From positions 1 through 64,000 of the forward strand of contig JALOLD010000007.1 in NCBI GenBank assembly GCA_025456145.1: a stretch of 64,000 bases of DNA. The letters run 5' to 3'. The position numbers and the translations under genes were made by a program. Origin of the DNA: Thermoanaerobaculales bacterium. Lineage in GTDB: Bacteria > Acidobacteriota > Thermoanaerobaculia > Thermoanaerobaculales > Sulfomarinibacteraceae. The first letter of the stretch is position 1; the number at the start of each line of letters is the position of its first letter. The notes under the pieces are model-generated. The model ran no database searches. It was given only the letters and a program-made list of their open reading frames with translations, and was not told where the DNA came from. Shown here in pieces: positions 14,062 to 24,116 of the stretch.

Positions 14062-16779
14062 ATGGCCATCAAGCGGGACAAAATCCTGAAGTCTGCCGAA
14101 AAGCTCGTCCAGAAGGGCAGGCTGGACCAGGCCATCAAGGAGTACGAGAAGCTCCTCGGAGCGGCGGCCGACGACACCAACACGATCAACCGTCTGGGCG
14201 ATCTCTACGGTCGGGTCGGCGAGATCGACAGCGCGGTGTCGCTGTATCAAAAGGTCGCCGAGAAGTTCGCCGACCAGGGCTTTCTGCCCAAGGCGATCGC
14301 GATCTACAAGAAGATCAACCGGCTCGCCCCGCAGCGGCTCGACATCTTCGAACGGCTCGGCGAGCTCTATCTCGAGCAGGGTCTCAAGGTCGAGGCCCGG
14401 GGCCAGTTCAAGATGCTGGCCGAGCACTACGCGAAGACCGACGATCTCGCGGGCGCGATCCGGGTTCACCAACGGCTCGTCGACCTCGACCCCGGCGATG
14501 CCGGGGCGCGGCTCAAGTTCGCCGACGTCCTTCTCGAGGCGGGGAGCTCGGAGCAGGCCCTCGAAGCCTACCGAACGCTTGGCGCGAGCCTGCTCGAGAG
14601 GGACCAGCTCGACGAGGCCGAGCGCCTGTTTCGTCGGCTGATCGACCGCGAGATCCCCAACGGCGAGATCATGGTGGGAATCTGCGACCGGTTGCTCGAC
14701 GCGAATCGGGTGACCGCGGCGCAGGAGCTGCTCACCGCCGGTCTCGCGGTGTCGGCCGAGAGCATCCCCCTGAGAACCCTCCAGGTCCGAGCCTCGCTCG
14801 CCCTCGGTGCGACCGACGACGCGGTCCTGCTGGCTCGGGAGATCCTCGCGGTCGATCCCGCCAACCCGGAGGTGCGGGGGCTGGTCGGCCACCTGCTGGT
14901 CTCCGACGGTGATCAGACGGAGGCGGCCGAGATGATGATCCCGGCCGCCGAGGCCCTCCTCGAGAAGGCCGACTACCTGAAGGCGCAGCGGATGTTGCGC
15001 GAGCTCGTCGACATCGCGCCCGGCGACGAGCGGATCCTCAGGCTCGCGATCCGGGCCTTTCGCCCGTCCGGCGACCAGGAGATCCTGACCCGGCTGACCG
15101 CGTCGCTCGCCGAGATCTGCTTCGCGGGCGGGCAGGAGGACCAGGCGAAACGGCTCTATCTCGAGCTCGTGGCGGTCGACCCGACCAACGAGCTCTACCG
15201 GGCGCGTCTCGCCCAGCTCGACGGCGCGATCGGCGGTCCCGTTCCCGCCTCTGCCGACACCGCGGTCGACGCGCCAGGCTTCGCGTCGGACCTCCCCCAG
15301 GAGATCACCTTCGCCCTCGACGGCGATGAGCTGGAGGCCGACGAGGCGTCGGTGGAGATGCCGGCGCCCGAGCCGCTGGTCATCGACCCGACGGAGCGGA
15401 TCAACGAGGCCGCGGTGTTCGCCAAGTACGGTCTGAACGACAAGGCGATCAAGCACCTCGAGGGCGTGATCCGACAGGCCCCCGACCACGCCGGCGCCCG
15501 CGAGGCGCTGGCCAAGGTCTATCTGTCGATCGGCGAGCGCGACCGCGCCCACCGGTCGATCGCACCGGTGATCCAGAAGCTGCGCGCGGCCGGAGACGTT
15601 GCCGCGGCGGAGGCGCTGGAGAGCCGTTACGGTCTCCCGGCCGCCGTGGCCGGCGTCGAGGACGACGACGACGTCATCATCGTCGAGATCGACGGCGACG
15701 AGCTCGAGGGTGCGATCGAGATCGAGGCCCCACGGCGACCACCCGTCGGGTCGGCGTCGAGCGCCGACGAGATCATCGCCCGTGCGCTCGGCGACGTCGA
15801 GCGCAAGGCCCCCCGCCGGGCGCCGTCGCCGGCCGTGACCTTCTCCGACACCGACCTCGAGATCGACGCGGATCGTCCGGTTCGTCTCGAGCCGGTCGCG
15901 CCGGTCGTCGACGAGGTGGTGGTCGACCAGCTGTTCGCCGAGGAGCCGGTCGAGGAGGGTCTCGTCGAGGAGGAGCTCGTCGAGATCACGACCGCCGCCG
16001 ACGCGCCGTCGCTCACCGACCTGGCGCAGCTCGACCTGTTCATCGACCAGGAGCTGCTCGAAGACGCTCGCGCGATTCTCGCCAGGCTCGAGAACGACTT
16101 CCCGGACAACCCCGATCTCGCCGAGCGGCGGTCGAAACTGATCCGGCGACCGGCGCCAGCCCGACCGGTCGCGCCAGCCCAGCCGCGGGGGCCGGCGGTC
16201 GTTCCGCCGCCTCGGGGGGAGGTCTTCGCCAAGAAGCCGGCGGCCGAGGAGTACATCGACCTCGCCAAGGAGCTCGAGGAGGAGCTCGCCGAGGAGGAGG
16301 CGATGGTCGAGGAGGCGACCGGCCGGGGCAAGGGCGAGGCGCTCCTCGACGAGGTCTTCAGGGAGTTCCAGAAGGGCGTCGCGGAGCAGCTGTCGGAGGA
16401 GGACTCGGACACCCACTTCAACCTCGGTATCGCCTACAAGGAGATGGGGCTCCTCGAGGAGGCGATCGGTGAGTTCATGGTGGCCTCGCACGATCCGGAG
16501 TTCTTCGTCGAGGCGTGCACCATGATCGGTGTGTGCACCACCGAGCTCGGGCGGTTCGACGAGTCCGCCGAGTGGTACCAGAAGGCGCTGGTCGCGCCGA
16601 ACCTGTCGGCCGATGCCCGGACCGCGCTGCGGTACGAGCTGGCGTCGGCGTACGAGAGGACGGGCAAGCTCGCTCTGGCCTTCGATTTGTTCGAGGAGAT
16701 CCGCGCCCGGGATCCCGCCTACCGTGACGTCGGGCGCCGCATCGCGACGCTCACCGACCAGCAGCGACAGATCAACTGA
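14062..16779 (+). CDS. Large TPR-repeat protein
   Basis: This 905-residue soluble protein begins at ATG 14062 (MAIKRDKILKSAEKLVQKGR); upstream in-frame sequence is the end of rnhB. The N-terminal ~400 residues are at least eight tetratricopeptide-type helix pairs (LDQAIKEYEKLL, EIDSAVSLYQKVAEKF and similar). A proline- and acid-rich linker (~400-450, ~530-720) with repeated Glu/Asp/Val runs separates further TPRs at ~450-515 and ~780-900 (THFNLGIAYKEMGLLEEAIGEF). It is probably a scaffold. No catalytic motif is visible. Similar long TPR proteins accompany gliding or polar machinery in some bacteria, but nothing here proves that link. The next gene starts 55 bases downstream. Confidence 0.85.
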   Translation: MAIKRDKILKSAEKLVQKGRLDQAIKEYEKLLGAAADDTNTINRLGDLYGRVGEIDSAVSLYQKVAEKFADQGFLPKAIAIYKKINRLAPQRLDIFERLGELYLEQGLKVEARGQFKMLAEHYAKTDDLAGAIRVHQRLVDLDPGDAGARLKFADVLLEAGSSEQALEAYRTLGASLLERDQLDEAERLFRRLIDREIPNGEIMVGICDRLLDANRVTAAQELLTAGLAVSAESIPLRTLQVRASLALGATDDAVLLAREILAVDPANPEVRGLVGHLLVSDGDQTEAAEMMIPAAEALLEKADYLKAQRMLRELVDIAPGDERILRLAIRAFRPSGDQEILTRLTASLAEICFAGGQEDQAKRLYLELVAVDPTNELYRARLAQLDGAIGGPVPASADTAVDAPGFASDLPQEITFALDGDELEADEASVEMPAPEPLVIDPTERINEAAVFAKYGLNDKAIKHLEGVIRQAPDHAGAREALAKVYLSIGERDRAHRSIAPVIQKLRAAGDVAAAEALESRYGLPAAVAGVEDDDDVIIVEIDGDELEGAIEIEAPRRPPVGSASSADEIIARALGDVERKAPRRAPSPAVTFSDTDLEIDADRPVRLEPVAPVVDEVVVDQLFAEEPVEEGLVEEELVEITTAADAPSLTDLAQLDLFIDQELLEDARAILARLENDFPDNPDLAERRSKLIRRPAPARPVAPAQPRGPAVVPPPRGEVFAKKPAAEEYIDLAKELEEELAEEEAMVEEATGRGKGEALLDEVFREFQKGVAEQLSEEDSDTHFNLGIAYKEMGLLEEAIGEFMVASHDPEFFVEACTMIGVCTTELGRFDESAEWYQKALVAPNLSADARTALRYELASAYERTGKLALAFDLFEEIRARDPAYRDVGRRIATLTDQQRQIN

Positions 16780-16834
16780 CGGTGATCGGCCGACCGGGAG
16801 CTTCGACCGACGCCGCCCGCTCCGGGTCGAGCCG

Positions 16835-17965
16835 GTGACCCGAGGCGAGCGGCGGCCGGGCCGCTCGTCGTGGTCGGTCCGGATCGCGTCGGTCCGTGGT
16901 ATCCCGATCGAGATCCACGCCAGCTTCCTCCTCCTCGTGGTCTTCATGGGGTGGCGAACCACGACTTCGGCGGGACTCGCGGCTGCCGCCGCCGAGCAGG
17001 TCCTGGTGCTCGCGGTCTTCGTGTGCGTCGCCCTTCACGAGCTCGGTCACGCGATCGTCGCGCGGCGCAACGGCGTACCGATCGCCGGGATCACGCTCTA
17101 CCCCTTCGGCGGGGTCGCGCGAATGGCGAGACGACCGCCCCAGGGGATGGTCGAGGTGGTGATCGCCGCGGCCGGTCCCCTGGTCAACCTGGCGATCGCG
17201 GCGACGATCCTCGTCGTGTCGGGCGGGGCGGCCGCCGGGATGAGCGGTGGTCTCTGGTCGCGGCTCGTCGGCATGCTCCTCTGGGCCAACCTGATCCTCG
17301 CCTTCTTCAACCTGCTGCCGGCCTTCCCGCTCGACGGCGGCCGGATCCTGCGCGGGCTGCTGACCCTCAGGCTCGGTTGGATCCGGGCGACCGTCTGGGC
17401 CGGGTCGATCGGTCAGGTGGCGGCGGCGCTGCTCCTCCTTCTCGGCGTCATCTTCGATCCCTGGCTGATTCTCGCCGGCATCCTGATCCTCCCGGCGGCC
17501 AACGCCGAGCTGAGGTATGCCCTCCTACTCCGCCAGCTCGCCGGCCGGCGGGTCGGCGACCTGGTCCGCGGCGAGCTCATCACCGTCGACGGCGCAGCGA
17601 CGATCTCCGAGGTCTCCGAGCTGTCGGTCGCCTCGCCGCTCGCCGACTTCCTGGTCAGCGATCGGGGGCGGGTCGTGGGGTACCTCTCGGCGCCGCGGCT
17701 CTGGTCGGTGCTCCGGTCGGATCGACCCGCCACCGCCCGGGTCGCCGCGATCGTCGACGAGCTGGCCCGGCCGATCCCGGCGACCGCACCGGTCGAGGAC
17801 GCGATCGGTCTCTTCGACCCCGCCGGTCCGGAGGTCGCGCCGGTGGTCGAGGTCGACGGGAGCATCGTCGGGGTCGTCGCGATCGGCGACCTCCTGAGGG
17901 CGGTCCAGATCGCCCGCCGCGCGACTGCCGCGGATGCACCGTCGGCCGCGGACGACAGCCCATGA
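16835..17965 (+). CDS. Site-2-type M50 protease with C-terminal CBS-like region
   Basis: This membrane metalloprotease of 376 residues starts from GTG 16835. HELGHA carries the zinc ligands and catalytic Glu, and NLLPAFPLDGGRILRG is the second S2P motif. Four to six transmembrane segments occupy the first ~235 residues. The C-terminal ~130 residues look like a diverged CBS pair (ISEVSELSVASPLADFLVSDRGRVVGYLS ... VAPVVEVDGSIVGVVAIGDLL, split here for brevity), as in the SpoIVFB/Rip-type subgroup where CBS domains sense adenine nucleotides. The true start is uncertain because the frame is open into the TPR gene. It converges on nth with only ten bases between stops. Confidence 0.85.
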   Translation: MTRGERRPGRSSWSVRIASVRGIPIEIHASFLLLVVFMGWRTTTSAGLAAAAAEQVLVLAVFVCVALHELGHAIVARRNGVPIAGITLYPFGGVARMARRPPQGMVEVVIAAAGPLVNLAIAATILVVSGGAAAGMSGGLWSRLVGMLLWANLILAFFNLLPAFPLDGGRILRGLLTLRLGWIRATVWAGSIGQVAAALLLLLGVIFDPWLILAGILILPAANAELRYALLLRQLAGRRVGDLVRGELITVDGAATISEVSELSVASPLADFLVSDRGRVVGYLSAPRLWSVLRSDRPATARVAAIVDELARPIPATAPVEDAIGLFDPAGPEVAPVVEVDGSIVGVVAIGDLLRAVQIARRATAADAPSAADDSP

Positions 17966-17975
17966 ATGGTCCGGG

Positions 17976-18644
17976 CTAGCGATGCCGGGTGACGCCGTTT
18001 CTCGGGCAGAGCTCGTCGAGGGGACAGCCGGTGCAGCGCGGCGAGGTCGGGTGGCAGCGGTTCTGACCGAAGGTGACCAGCAGGTCGTTGATCTCGATCC
18101 ACAGCTCCTCGGGCAGGACCGCCGAGAGGGCGCTCTCGGTGTCGGCCGGGGATGACGTGGCGACGAGGCCGAGCCGGTTGGAGATGCGGTGGACGTGGGT
18201 GTCGACGCAGATCGCGGGTACGCCGAAGCCGAGCCCGAGCACCAGGTTGGCGGTCTTCCGGCCGACCCCTGGAAGCGCGAGCAGCGCCTCGCGATCGGCC
18301 GGCACCTCGCCCTCGTGGTCGGCCATGAGCGTGGCGGCGATCCTCCTGAGCTGGCCCGCCTTGGTCCGGTAGAACCCGGCCGGGTAGATGGCCTCGGCGA
18401 TCGACGCCTCGTCGAGCTCGGCGAGGGACGCCGGTGAGCCGGCGAGGGCGAACAGCCGGGCGCTCGCCTCGTGGGTGACCGCGTCCTTGGTCCGCAGCGA
18501 GATCACGCACGACACCAGGAGGTGGAAGGGCGAGCTTGTCGCGTCCTGGACCTCGGTCAACGTGGTCGCTCGGCAGCCGGAACGGAAGGCGCGAAGGCGG
18601 GCTTCGATCTCGTCGAGACGCCGATTCGGCCGGGCGGCGGTCAT
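17976..18644 (-). CDS. nth: Endonuclease III
   Basis: This 222-residue base-excision DNA glycosylase/AP lyase removes oxidised pyrimidines. The helix-hairpin-helix LPGVGRKTANLVL contains the catalytic lysine, and VDTHVHRISNRLGL contains the catalytic aspartate. The C-terminal cluster motif C-x6-C-x2-C-x5-C (CHPTSPRC, CTGC, CPLDELC) binds the [4Fe-4S] cluster. ATG 18644 (MTAARPNRR) gives a family-length protein; a longer frame adds an unrelated Arg/Pro-rich stretch. It is divergent from metK. Confidence 0.95.
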   Translation of the reverse strand: MTAARPNRRLDEIEARLRAFRSGCRATTLTEVQDATSSPFHLLVSCVISLRTKDAVTHEASARLFALAGSPASLAELDEASIAEAIYPAGFYRTKAGQLRRIAATLMADHEGEVPADREALLALPGVGRKTANLVLGLGFGVPAICVDTHVHRISNRLGLVATSSPADTESALSAVLPEELWIEINDLLVTFGQNRCHPTSPRCTGCPLDELCPRNGVTRHR

Positions 18645-18739
18645 CGGCCGATCATCGCCGGGGGCCGCCGGGAGGTCAAGCCGGGGCGGCGCCGGGCGGC
18701 AATGGGTCCCGGTGATCGCGGAATCGCGATCGTGTCGCA

Positions 18740-18768
18740 TTGACCGGACCGGGCCATCCTGCTACGGT
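18740..18768 (+). promoter_or_regulatory. Sigma-70-type promoter of metK
   Basis: TTGACC (18740-18745), a 17-base spacer and TACGGT (18763-18768). A perfect 10-base palindrome, GAGCCGGCTC (18769-18778), follows the -10 box directly and covers the expected transcription start, so it could be an operator. Confidence 0.65.
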
Positions 18769-18830
18769 GAGCCGGCTCGAATCGACCACAGGCGGGGTCG
18801 CGACATCGACAACCCGACGCCGGAGGCTGC

Positions 18831-19982
<1,152 letters not shown>

Positions 19983-19999
19983 GACCCGAACCTCGGGTC
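19983..19999 (+). terminator. Small hairpin after metK
   Basis: GACCCGA-ACC-TCGGGTC forms a 7-bp stem directly after the metK stop codon. There is no T-tract, so it is at best a weak terminator or 3' end stabiliser. Confidence 0.4.
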
Positions 20000-20081
20000 G
20001 GGTGGCACGCAGCCTGCATTATCGAGTCGGCAGGGACGGTCGCCGGGTGACGCGCCGGTCGCCGGCCGGCCGCGGGGGGAT

Positions 20082-21449
20082 GTGGACGTCAGGATGGCGC
20101 GACTCCAGGGCATCTTCGGCACACGGGGCTCGCTCCAGCGGCAGTATGCCGTCGCCAGCGCGGTCTTCCTGGTGCTGGTCATCGGGATCATCTTCGCCTT
20201 CGGCCATCTGATCTCACGGTCGCTGTCCCGCCGCTACATCGAGGATGTGCTGGTGAGCGGACGCGAGGACGCGCGGCGCATCGCCGACGAGCTCGGCGCA
20301 GAGGTCGCGCAGGACCTCGATGTCCTCGAGCAGCGCAGCGAGCAGATCTACCGGAGCTTCGAGGGGATCCCTCGACGTCGGGTCTACGAGTCGATCGTCG
20401 TCACCGACCGAGAGGGCCGCGTCGTCTGGCGATCGGAGTTCAAGTCGCTCGAGGACCTGCCGGACGGCCTCCGGGGCGACCTCGAGCTCGGCGGGACGCC
20501 GGCCGACGAGGAGACGACCGAGACGGTGACCCCGTACCGGATCATGGTCCCCCTCGGCGACGATGTCGGCGAGGTCGTGCTCAACGTCAGCCGGGCCCGG
20601 GTCAACGAGAGGGTCGGGCGCCTGCAGCGCGAGCTTCTCACCCAGACTGTCGCGGTCGCGGTCCTCACCCTGGCCACGCTGATCGTCGCGTTCATCCTGG
20701 TCTGGCTGATCGTCCAGCGGACGCGGCGGCTCGAGGCGAGCCAGCACGAGGCCGAGGAGATGGCGGCGCTCGGCGCCCTGGCCGCCAACCTCGCGCACGA
20801 GATCCGCAACCCGCTCAACTCGATCAACCTCAACCTCGAGCTGCTCGACGAGGACCTCGAGGGAAGGGACACCGAGGCCCGGCGATCGCTGTCCGTGACC
20901 CGCCGCGAGGTCGGACGGCTGGCGAAGCTGGTGAGCGACTTCTTGACCTACGCCCGCCCGAGCGAGCCGGTGGCGGCGCCGATCGCCATCGGGGAGCTTC
21001 TCCGCGAGGTCTCGGACTTCCTCCATGCCGAGGCGTCCTCGGCGGGGGTGCACCTCCGGCTCGCCCCCGGGGTCCCTGACCTCGTGGTCGAGGCGGACGA
21101 GAGCCAGCTCCGCCAGGTCGTGCTCAACTTGGTGCTCAACGCGGTCCAGTCGGTCGCCGGGCTGACCGCGGACCGCCGGGTGGTCGAGCTCGGCGCCCGC
21201 CCGGTCGCCGACGGGGTCGTCATCGAGGTCGTCGACCGGGGCGATGGGATCGCCGACGCGGATCTCGGCCGGGTCCGCGAGGCGTTCTTTACCCGGCGGC
21301 GCGGCGGCTCGGGGCTCGGGCTGGCGATCGTCGAGCGGTTCGCCCAGGCGCACGGCGGGCGGGTCGAGCTCGAGAATCTCAAACCGACCGGATTCGCGGC
21401 CCGAATCGCCTTGCCGCTCGGCGGCGGTGCTGGCAAGATGAGCGGGTGA
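20082..21449 (+). CDS. Membrane sensor histidine kinase
   Basis: This 455-residue kinase has two transmembrane helices (~22-44 and ~185-207) that flank a periplasmic sensor of ~140 residues. HisKA and HATPase_c domains follow. The phosphorylated His is about residue 239 in LAHEIRNPLNSINLNLELL. The ATP lid elements are LVLNAVQSV (N box), RGDGIAD (G1) and GSGLGLAIVERFAQAHGG (G2, ~407). No response regulator is encoded beside it. The start is GTG 20082 or ATG 20094, neither with an ideal ribosome binding site. A secreted protein gene follows after 34 bases and may be in the same transcript. The signal sensed is unknown. Confidence 0.9.
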   Translation: MDVRMARLQGIFGTRGSLQRQYAVASAVFLVLVIGIIFAFGHLISRSLSRRYIEDVLVSGREDARRIADELGAEVAQDLDVLEQRSEQIYRSFEGIPRRRVYESIVVTDREGRVVWRSEFKSLEDLPDGLRGDLELGGTPADEETTETVTPYRIMVPLGDDVGEVVLNVSRARVNERVGRLQRELLTQTVAVAVLTLATLIVAFILVWLIVQRTRRLEASQHEAEEMAALGALAANLAHEIRNPLNSINLNLELLDEDLEGRDTEARRSLSVTRREVGRLAKLVSDFLTYARPSEPVAAPIAIGELLREVSDFLHAEASSAGVHLRLAPGVPDLVVEADESQLRQVVLNLVLNAVQSVAGLTADRRVVELGARPVADGVVIEVVDRGDGIADADLGRVREAFFTRRRGGSGLGLAIVERFAQAHGGRVELENLKPTGFAARIALPLGGGAGKMSG

Positions 21450-21483
21450 CCGGCGGCGGCCGCCGCCGGCAAGGAGGCTCGTG

Positions 21484-22590
21484 ATGAACCGACTGATCAT
21501 GACCGGGGTGGCGGCGGTCGCGGCGCTGGCGGCCCTGCCGGCGATGGCCGGCTTCGCAGCCTCGGACCTCATCTACATCCCGGTGGCGTCGCACAGCCCG
21601 GGCGCGGTGGGATCGCAGTGGCGGACCGACCTGTACATCACCAACGTCGACGACGTCGCCATCGACATCGCCATGGTCTACCTGCCGTCGGGTCTGTTCA
21701 GCAACACCTCGCTGCTGCAGAGCCGCGACACCTGGCTCGGCGGCCGTGAGTCCGACAGCTTCGGCTTTGTCAACGAGTCCCTCGCCGACATTCCTCCCAA
21801 CGGCACCGTCGTGCTGCGCGAGGTCGTCGGCGAGTACTGGGTCAGCCAGATCGGCGAGAGCGGCAATGGGGCGTTGATCGTCGCCGCCTACGAGGCCGAC
21901 ACGCTCGAGGACGACGGCTCACGGGTGAACCGAAACGCGATCGTCAACGCCCGGATCTACAACGAGACGACGATCTGGGTGGAGAACCCGGACAACCCGG
22001 ATGAGCTCGTCGAACGCGCCGCCCAGTACGGTCAGGACATCCCGGGCGTGCCGTGGTACAACCTCGCCGACGGCGGCGCGGTGGGCGAGACCTACGACCT
22101 CAGCTACCAGGTGCTTACCGGTGGCGAGGAGGGAGGTGCGCTCCGCTACAACGTCGGCGTCCTCAACGCGTCGGACGCACTGACCTCCCTGACGGTGCGG
22201 ATCCAGCCGTATGGGCCCGACGGCGAGCCCTACCTCGACGAGAACCAGGCCGAGATCCTGTCCCTGATCAACCTGCCGCCGCTGTCCCATTACCAGCTCT
22301 TCCGGCCGTTCCGCGACGACTGGGGCCTCGAGGACACGGTCGGCGCCTCGGTTCGGGTCTCGATCGTCGCGTGGTCGTCGCAGGCCGTGAGCCCGATCCC
22401 GATGATGACCAGCTATGGTTCGGTCGTGGTCAACAACACCAACGACCCGACGTCGATCGTGCCGTCGTTCGCCGATCCCTACGACATCGAGTGCATGTGG
22501 GGCGGCGAGGGCGAGGGTGTGAAGCGTCTCTCTGGGTCGCGACGGCCAGTCGAGATACCGCCGCTCGGCCGAGGTTCCCAGCGAGATTGA
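21484..22590 (+). CDS. Secreted protein of the shared-module family
   Basis: This 368-residue protein has a signal peptide (residues 1-23, VAAVAALAALPAMAG). ATG 21484 is chosen over GTG 21481 because GGAGG is six bases before the ATG. The mature protein is beta-rich and matches the C-terminal modules of the proteins at 1-2856 and 3047-4414: IPVASHSPG...WRTDLYITN, RYNVGVLNAS, and YGSVVVNNTNDPTSIVPS. Here the module is the whole protein, with an ~80-residue insertion and a basic 30-residue C-terminal extension. Its position after a sensor kinase gene may be meaningful. Function is unknown. Confidence 0.82.
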   Translation: MNRLIMTGVAAVAALAALPAMAGFAASDLIYIPVASHSPGAVGSQWRTDLYITNVDDVAIDIAMVYLPSGLFSNTSLLQSRDTWLGGRESDSFGFVNESLADIPPNGTVVLREVVGEYWVSQIGESGNGALIVAAYEADTLEDDGSRVNRNAIVNARIYNETTIWVENPDNPDELVERAAQYGQDIPGVPWYNLADGGAVGETYDLSYQVLTGGEEGGALRYNVGVLNASDALTSLTVRIQPYGPDGEPYLDENQAEILSLINLPPLSHYQLFRPFRDDWGLEDTVGASVRVSIVAWSSQAVSPIPMMTSYGSVVVNNTNDPTSIVPSFADPYDIECMWGGEGEGVKRLSGSRRPVEIPPLGRGSQRD

Positions 22591-22614
22591 CAGGTCGACC
22601 GCCTGTGGTAGCAT
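22587..22614 (+). promoter_or_regulatory. Sigma-70-type promoter of ferredoxin gene
   Basis: A perfect TTGACA (22587-22592) overlaps the stop codon of the preceding gene. A 16-base spacer and TAGCAT (22609-22614) follow. A TCGGGTT/AACCCGA-type dyad at about 22626-22640 lies between the promoter and the AAGGAG ribosome binding site. Confidence 0.7.
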
Positions 22615-22656
22615 TCGAGAACGGCTCGGGTTGAACCCGACGGAAGGAGATTGATC

Positions 22657-22890
22657 ATGGCCGATCCTGATGACAAGGTCCCGGACCAACCTGCTGGAAA
22701 GTACTACGTCGACTCGAGCTGTATCGACTGCGACGTGTGCCGTACGACCGCTCCGAACAACTTCGAGGCGAACGAGGACGAGGGGTACTCCTTCGTGGTC
22801 AAGCAGCCCGAGAACGACGAGGAGGAGGCGCAGTGCGCCGAGGCCATGGAGTCGTGCCCGGTCGAGGCGATCGGCGACGACGGCGAGTAG
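22657..22890 (+). CDS. Single-cluster ferredoxin
   Basis: This 77-residue ferredoxin carries the monocluster pattern C22-x2-C25-x2-C28 and C67-P (SSCIDCDVCRT and ESCPVEAI). The remote proline-linked cysteine completes one [4Fe-4S] (or [3Fe-4S]) site. An extra Cys60 is present. The protein is very acidic. It starts at ATG 22657 after AAGGAGA. It has its own promoter and a hairpin terminator, so it is a stand-alone electron carrier. The partner enzyme is not identifiable from context. Confidence 0.92.
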   Translation: MADPDDKVPDQPAGKYYVDSSCIDCDVCRTTAPNNFEANEDEGYSFVVKQPENDEEEAQCAEAMESCPVEAIGDDGE

Positions 22891-22913
22891 TCCTCGCTCC
22901 CCGATGAGCGACC

Positions 22914-22936
22914 CGGCCGGCGCCCCGCGCCGGCCG
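22914..22936 (+). terminator. Hairpin terminator after ferredoxin gene
   Basis: CGGCCGGCG-CCCCG-CGCCGGCCG forms a perfect 9-bp stem with a five-base loop, followed by TTGTGCG. It lies 23 bases past the stop. Confidence 0.65.
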
Positions 22937-23079
22937 TTGTGCGTCTGACGCGATTCCCGCTTCGGTGACCGTTTTGAACGACCCGCGATGCGCTGCCGGG
23001 TCGAGGGCCGAACCCGGCGGCCTCGCGCGATCCCGAAGCGCCGCCGCTCGAGTGCTATCATCCGCCCCCGGGAGGAATC

Positions 23080-24045
23080 ATGCGCGTACTCTCCGGCGTC
23101 CAGCCCTCGGGCGCCCTGCACATCGGCAACTACCTCGGTGCGATCCGGCAGTTCGTCGGGCTGCAGGACGAGCACGAGTGCTACTACTTTCTCGCCGACC
23201 TGCACGCCCTCACGACGGTTCAGGATGCCGACCGGATGCGGAAGCTGGTGCGCGAGCTGGCCGCCGGCTATCTCTCGCTCGGTCTCGACCCCGGGCGGAG
23301 CGTCATCTACCGGCAGTCCGACATGCCCGAGATCCCCGAGCTCGGCTGGTACCTGTCGACGGTGACCTCGATGGGTCTGCTCCAGCGCTGCCACTCGTTC
23401 AAGGAGAAGGTGGCGCAGGGGGTCGTGCCGAGCCACGGGCTGTTCGCCTACCCGGTGCTCATGGCCGCCGACATCCTGATCGTCCGCAGCGACCGGGTGC
23501 CGGTCGGACGGGACCAGAAGCAGCACCTCGAGGTGACCCGCGACATCGCCCTGTCGTTTCACGCTACCTACGGCGACGAGGTCTTCACGCTGCCCGAGCC
23601 GTTGATCCAGGACGAGGTCGCGGTCGTGCCCGGTCTCGACGGTCAGAAGATGTCGAAGTCCTACGGCAACACGATCGACATCTTCGGACCGGAGAAGCCG
23701 ATCCGCAAGCGCATCATGTCGCTGGTCACCGACTCGACCCCGGTCGACGAGCCCAAGCCGACCGAGGGCAGTGCCCTCTACCAGCTGCTCAAGCTCTTCG
23801 CTCCCGCCGACGAGCGGGCCTGGGTCGAGCGCGCCTTCGCCGAAGGAGGAACCGGGTACGGCGACATGAAGAAGCGGCTCTTCGACTACTTCGTCGCCAC
23901 CTTCGGCGACGCCCGCTCCCGGTACGACGAGCTGATGGCCGATCCCGGCGAGCTCGAGCGGATCCTGCTCGCCGGCGCCGCGACCGCCCGCGAGACCGTC
24001 GCGCCGCTGATGGATCGGGTCCGCCGGGCGGTCGGGATTCGCTGA
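23080..24045 (+). CDS. trpS: Tryptophanyl-tRNA synthetase
   Basis: This 321-residue class I enzyme carries the HIGH motif in PSGALHIGNYLGAI and the KMSKS motif in GQKMSKSYGN. It attaches tryptophan to tRNA(Trp). Length and the compact bacterial form are standard. The ATG at 23080 follows GGGAGGAATC. A TATCAT box lies at 23056-23061, without a clear -35. It is followed after 71 bases by a Ser/Thr kinase gene that has its own start-proximal promoter-like box. Confidence 0.96.
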   Translation: MRVLSGVQPSGALHIGNYLGAIRQFVGLQDEHECYYFLADLHALTTVQDADRMRKLVRELAAGYLSLGLDPGRSVIYRQSDMPEIPELGWYLSTVTSMGLLQRCHSFKEKVAQGVVPSHGLFAYPVLMAADILIVRSDRVPVGRDQKQHLEVTRDIALSFHATYGDEVFTLPEPLIQDEVAVVPGLDGQKMSKSYGNTIDIFGPEKPIRKRIMSLVTDSTPVDEPKPTEGSALYQLLKLFAPADERAWVERAFAEGGTGYGDMKKRLFDYFVATFGDARSRYDELMADPGELERILLAGAATARETVAPLMDRVRRAVGIR

Positions 24046-24102
24046 GCAGGCGACTCCGAGACCGCGTCGGGCTCGTGGCTGGAGCCGGCTGCACGAATCG
24101 GT

Positions 24103-24108
24103 TACCCT
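24103..24108 (+). promoter_or_regulatory. TACCCT box eight bases before kinase start
   Basis: TACCCT is followed by eight bases and then ATG 24117, with no ribosome binding site. The arrangement is identical to that upstream of murJ and suggests leaderless transcription. Confidence 0.4.
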
Positions 24109-24116
24109 GAGGCCCA

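Noticed and set aside
14053-16962. 969-codon minus-strand ORF opposite the TPR gene
   Set aside because: Biased, repetitive translation without motifs. The plus strand carries recognisable TPRs and a proper start.
18769-18830. SAM riboswitch before metK
   Set aside because: The leader is only 62 bases and I could not find the core helices of any SAM riboswitch class.
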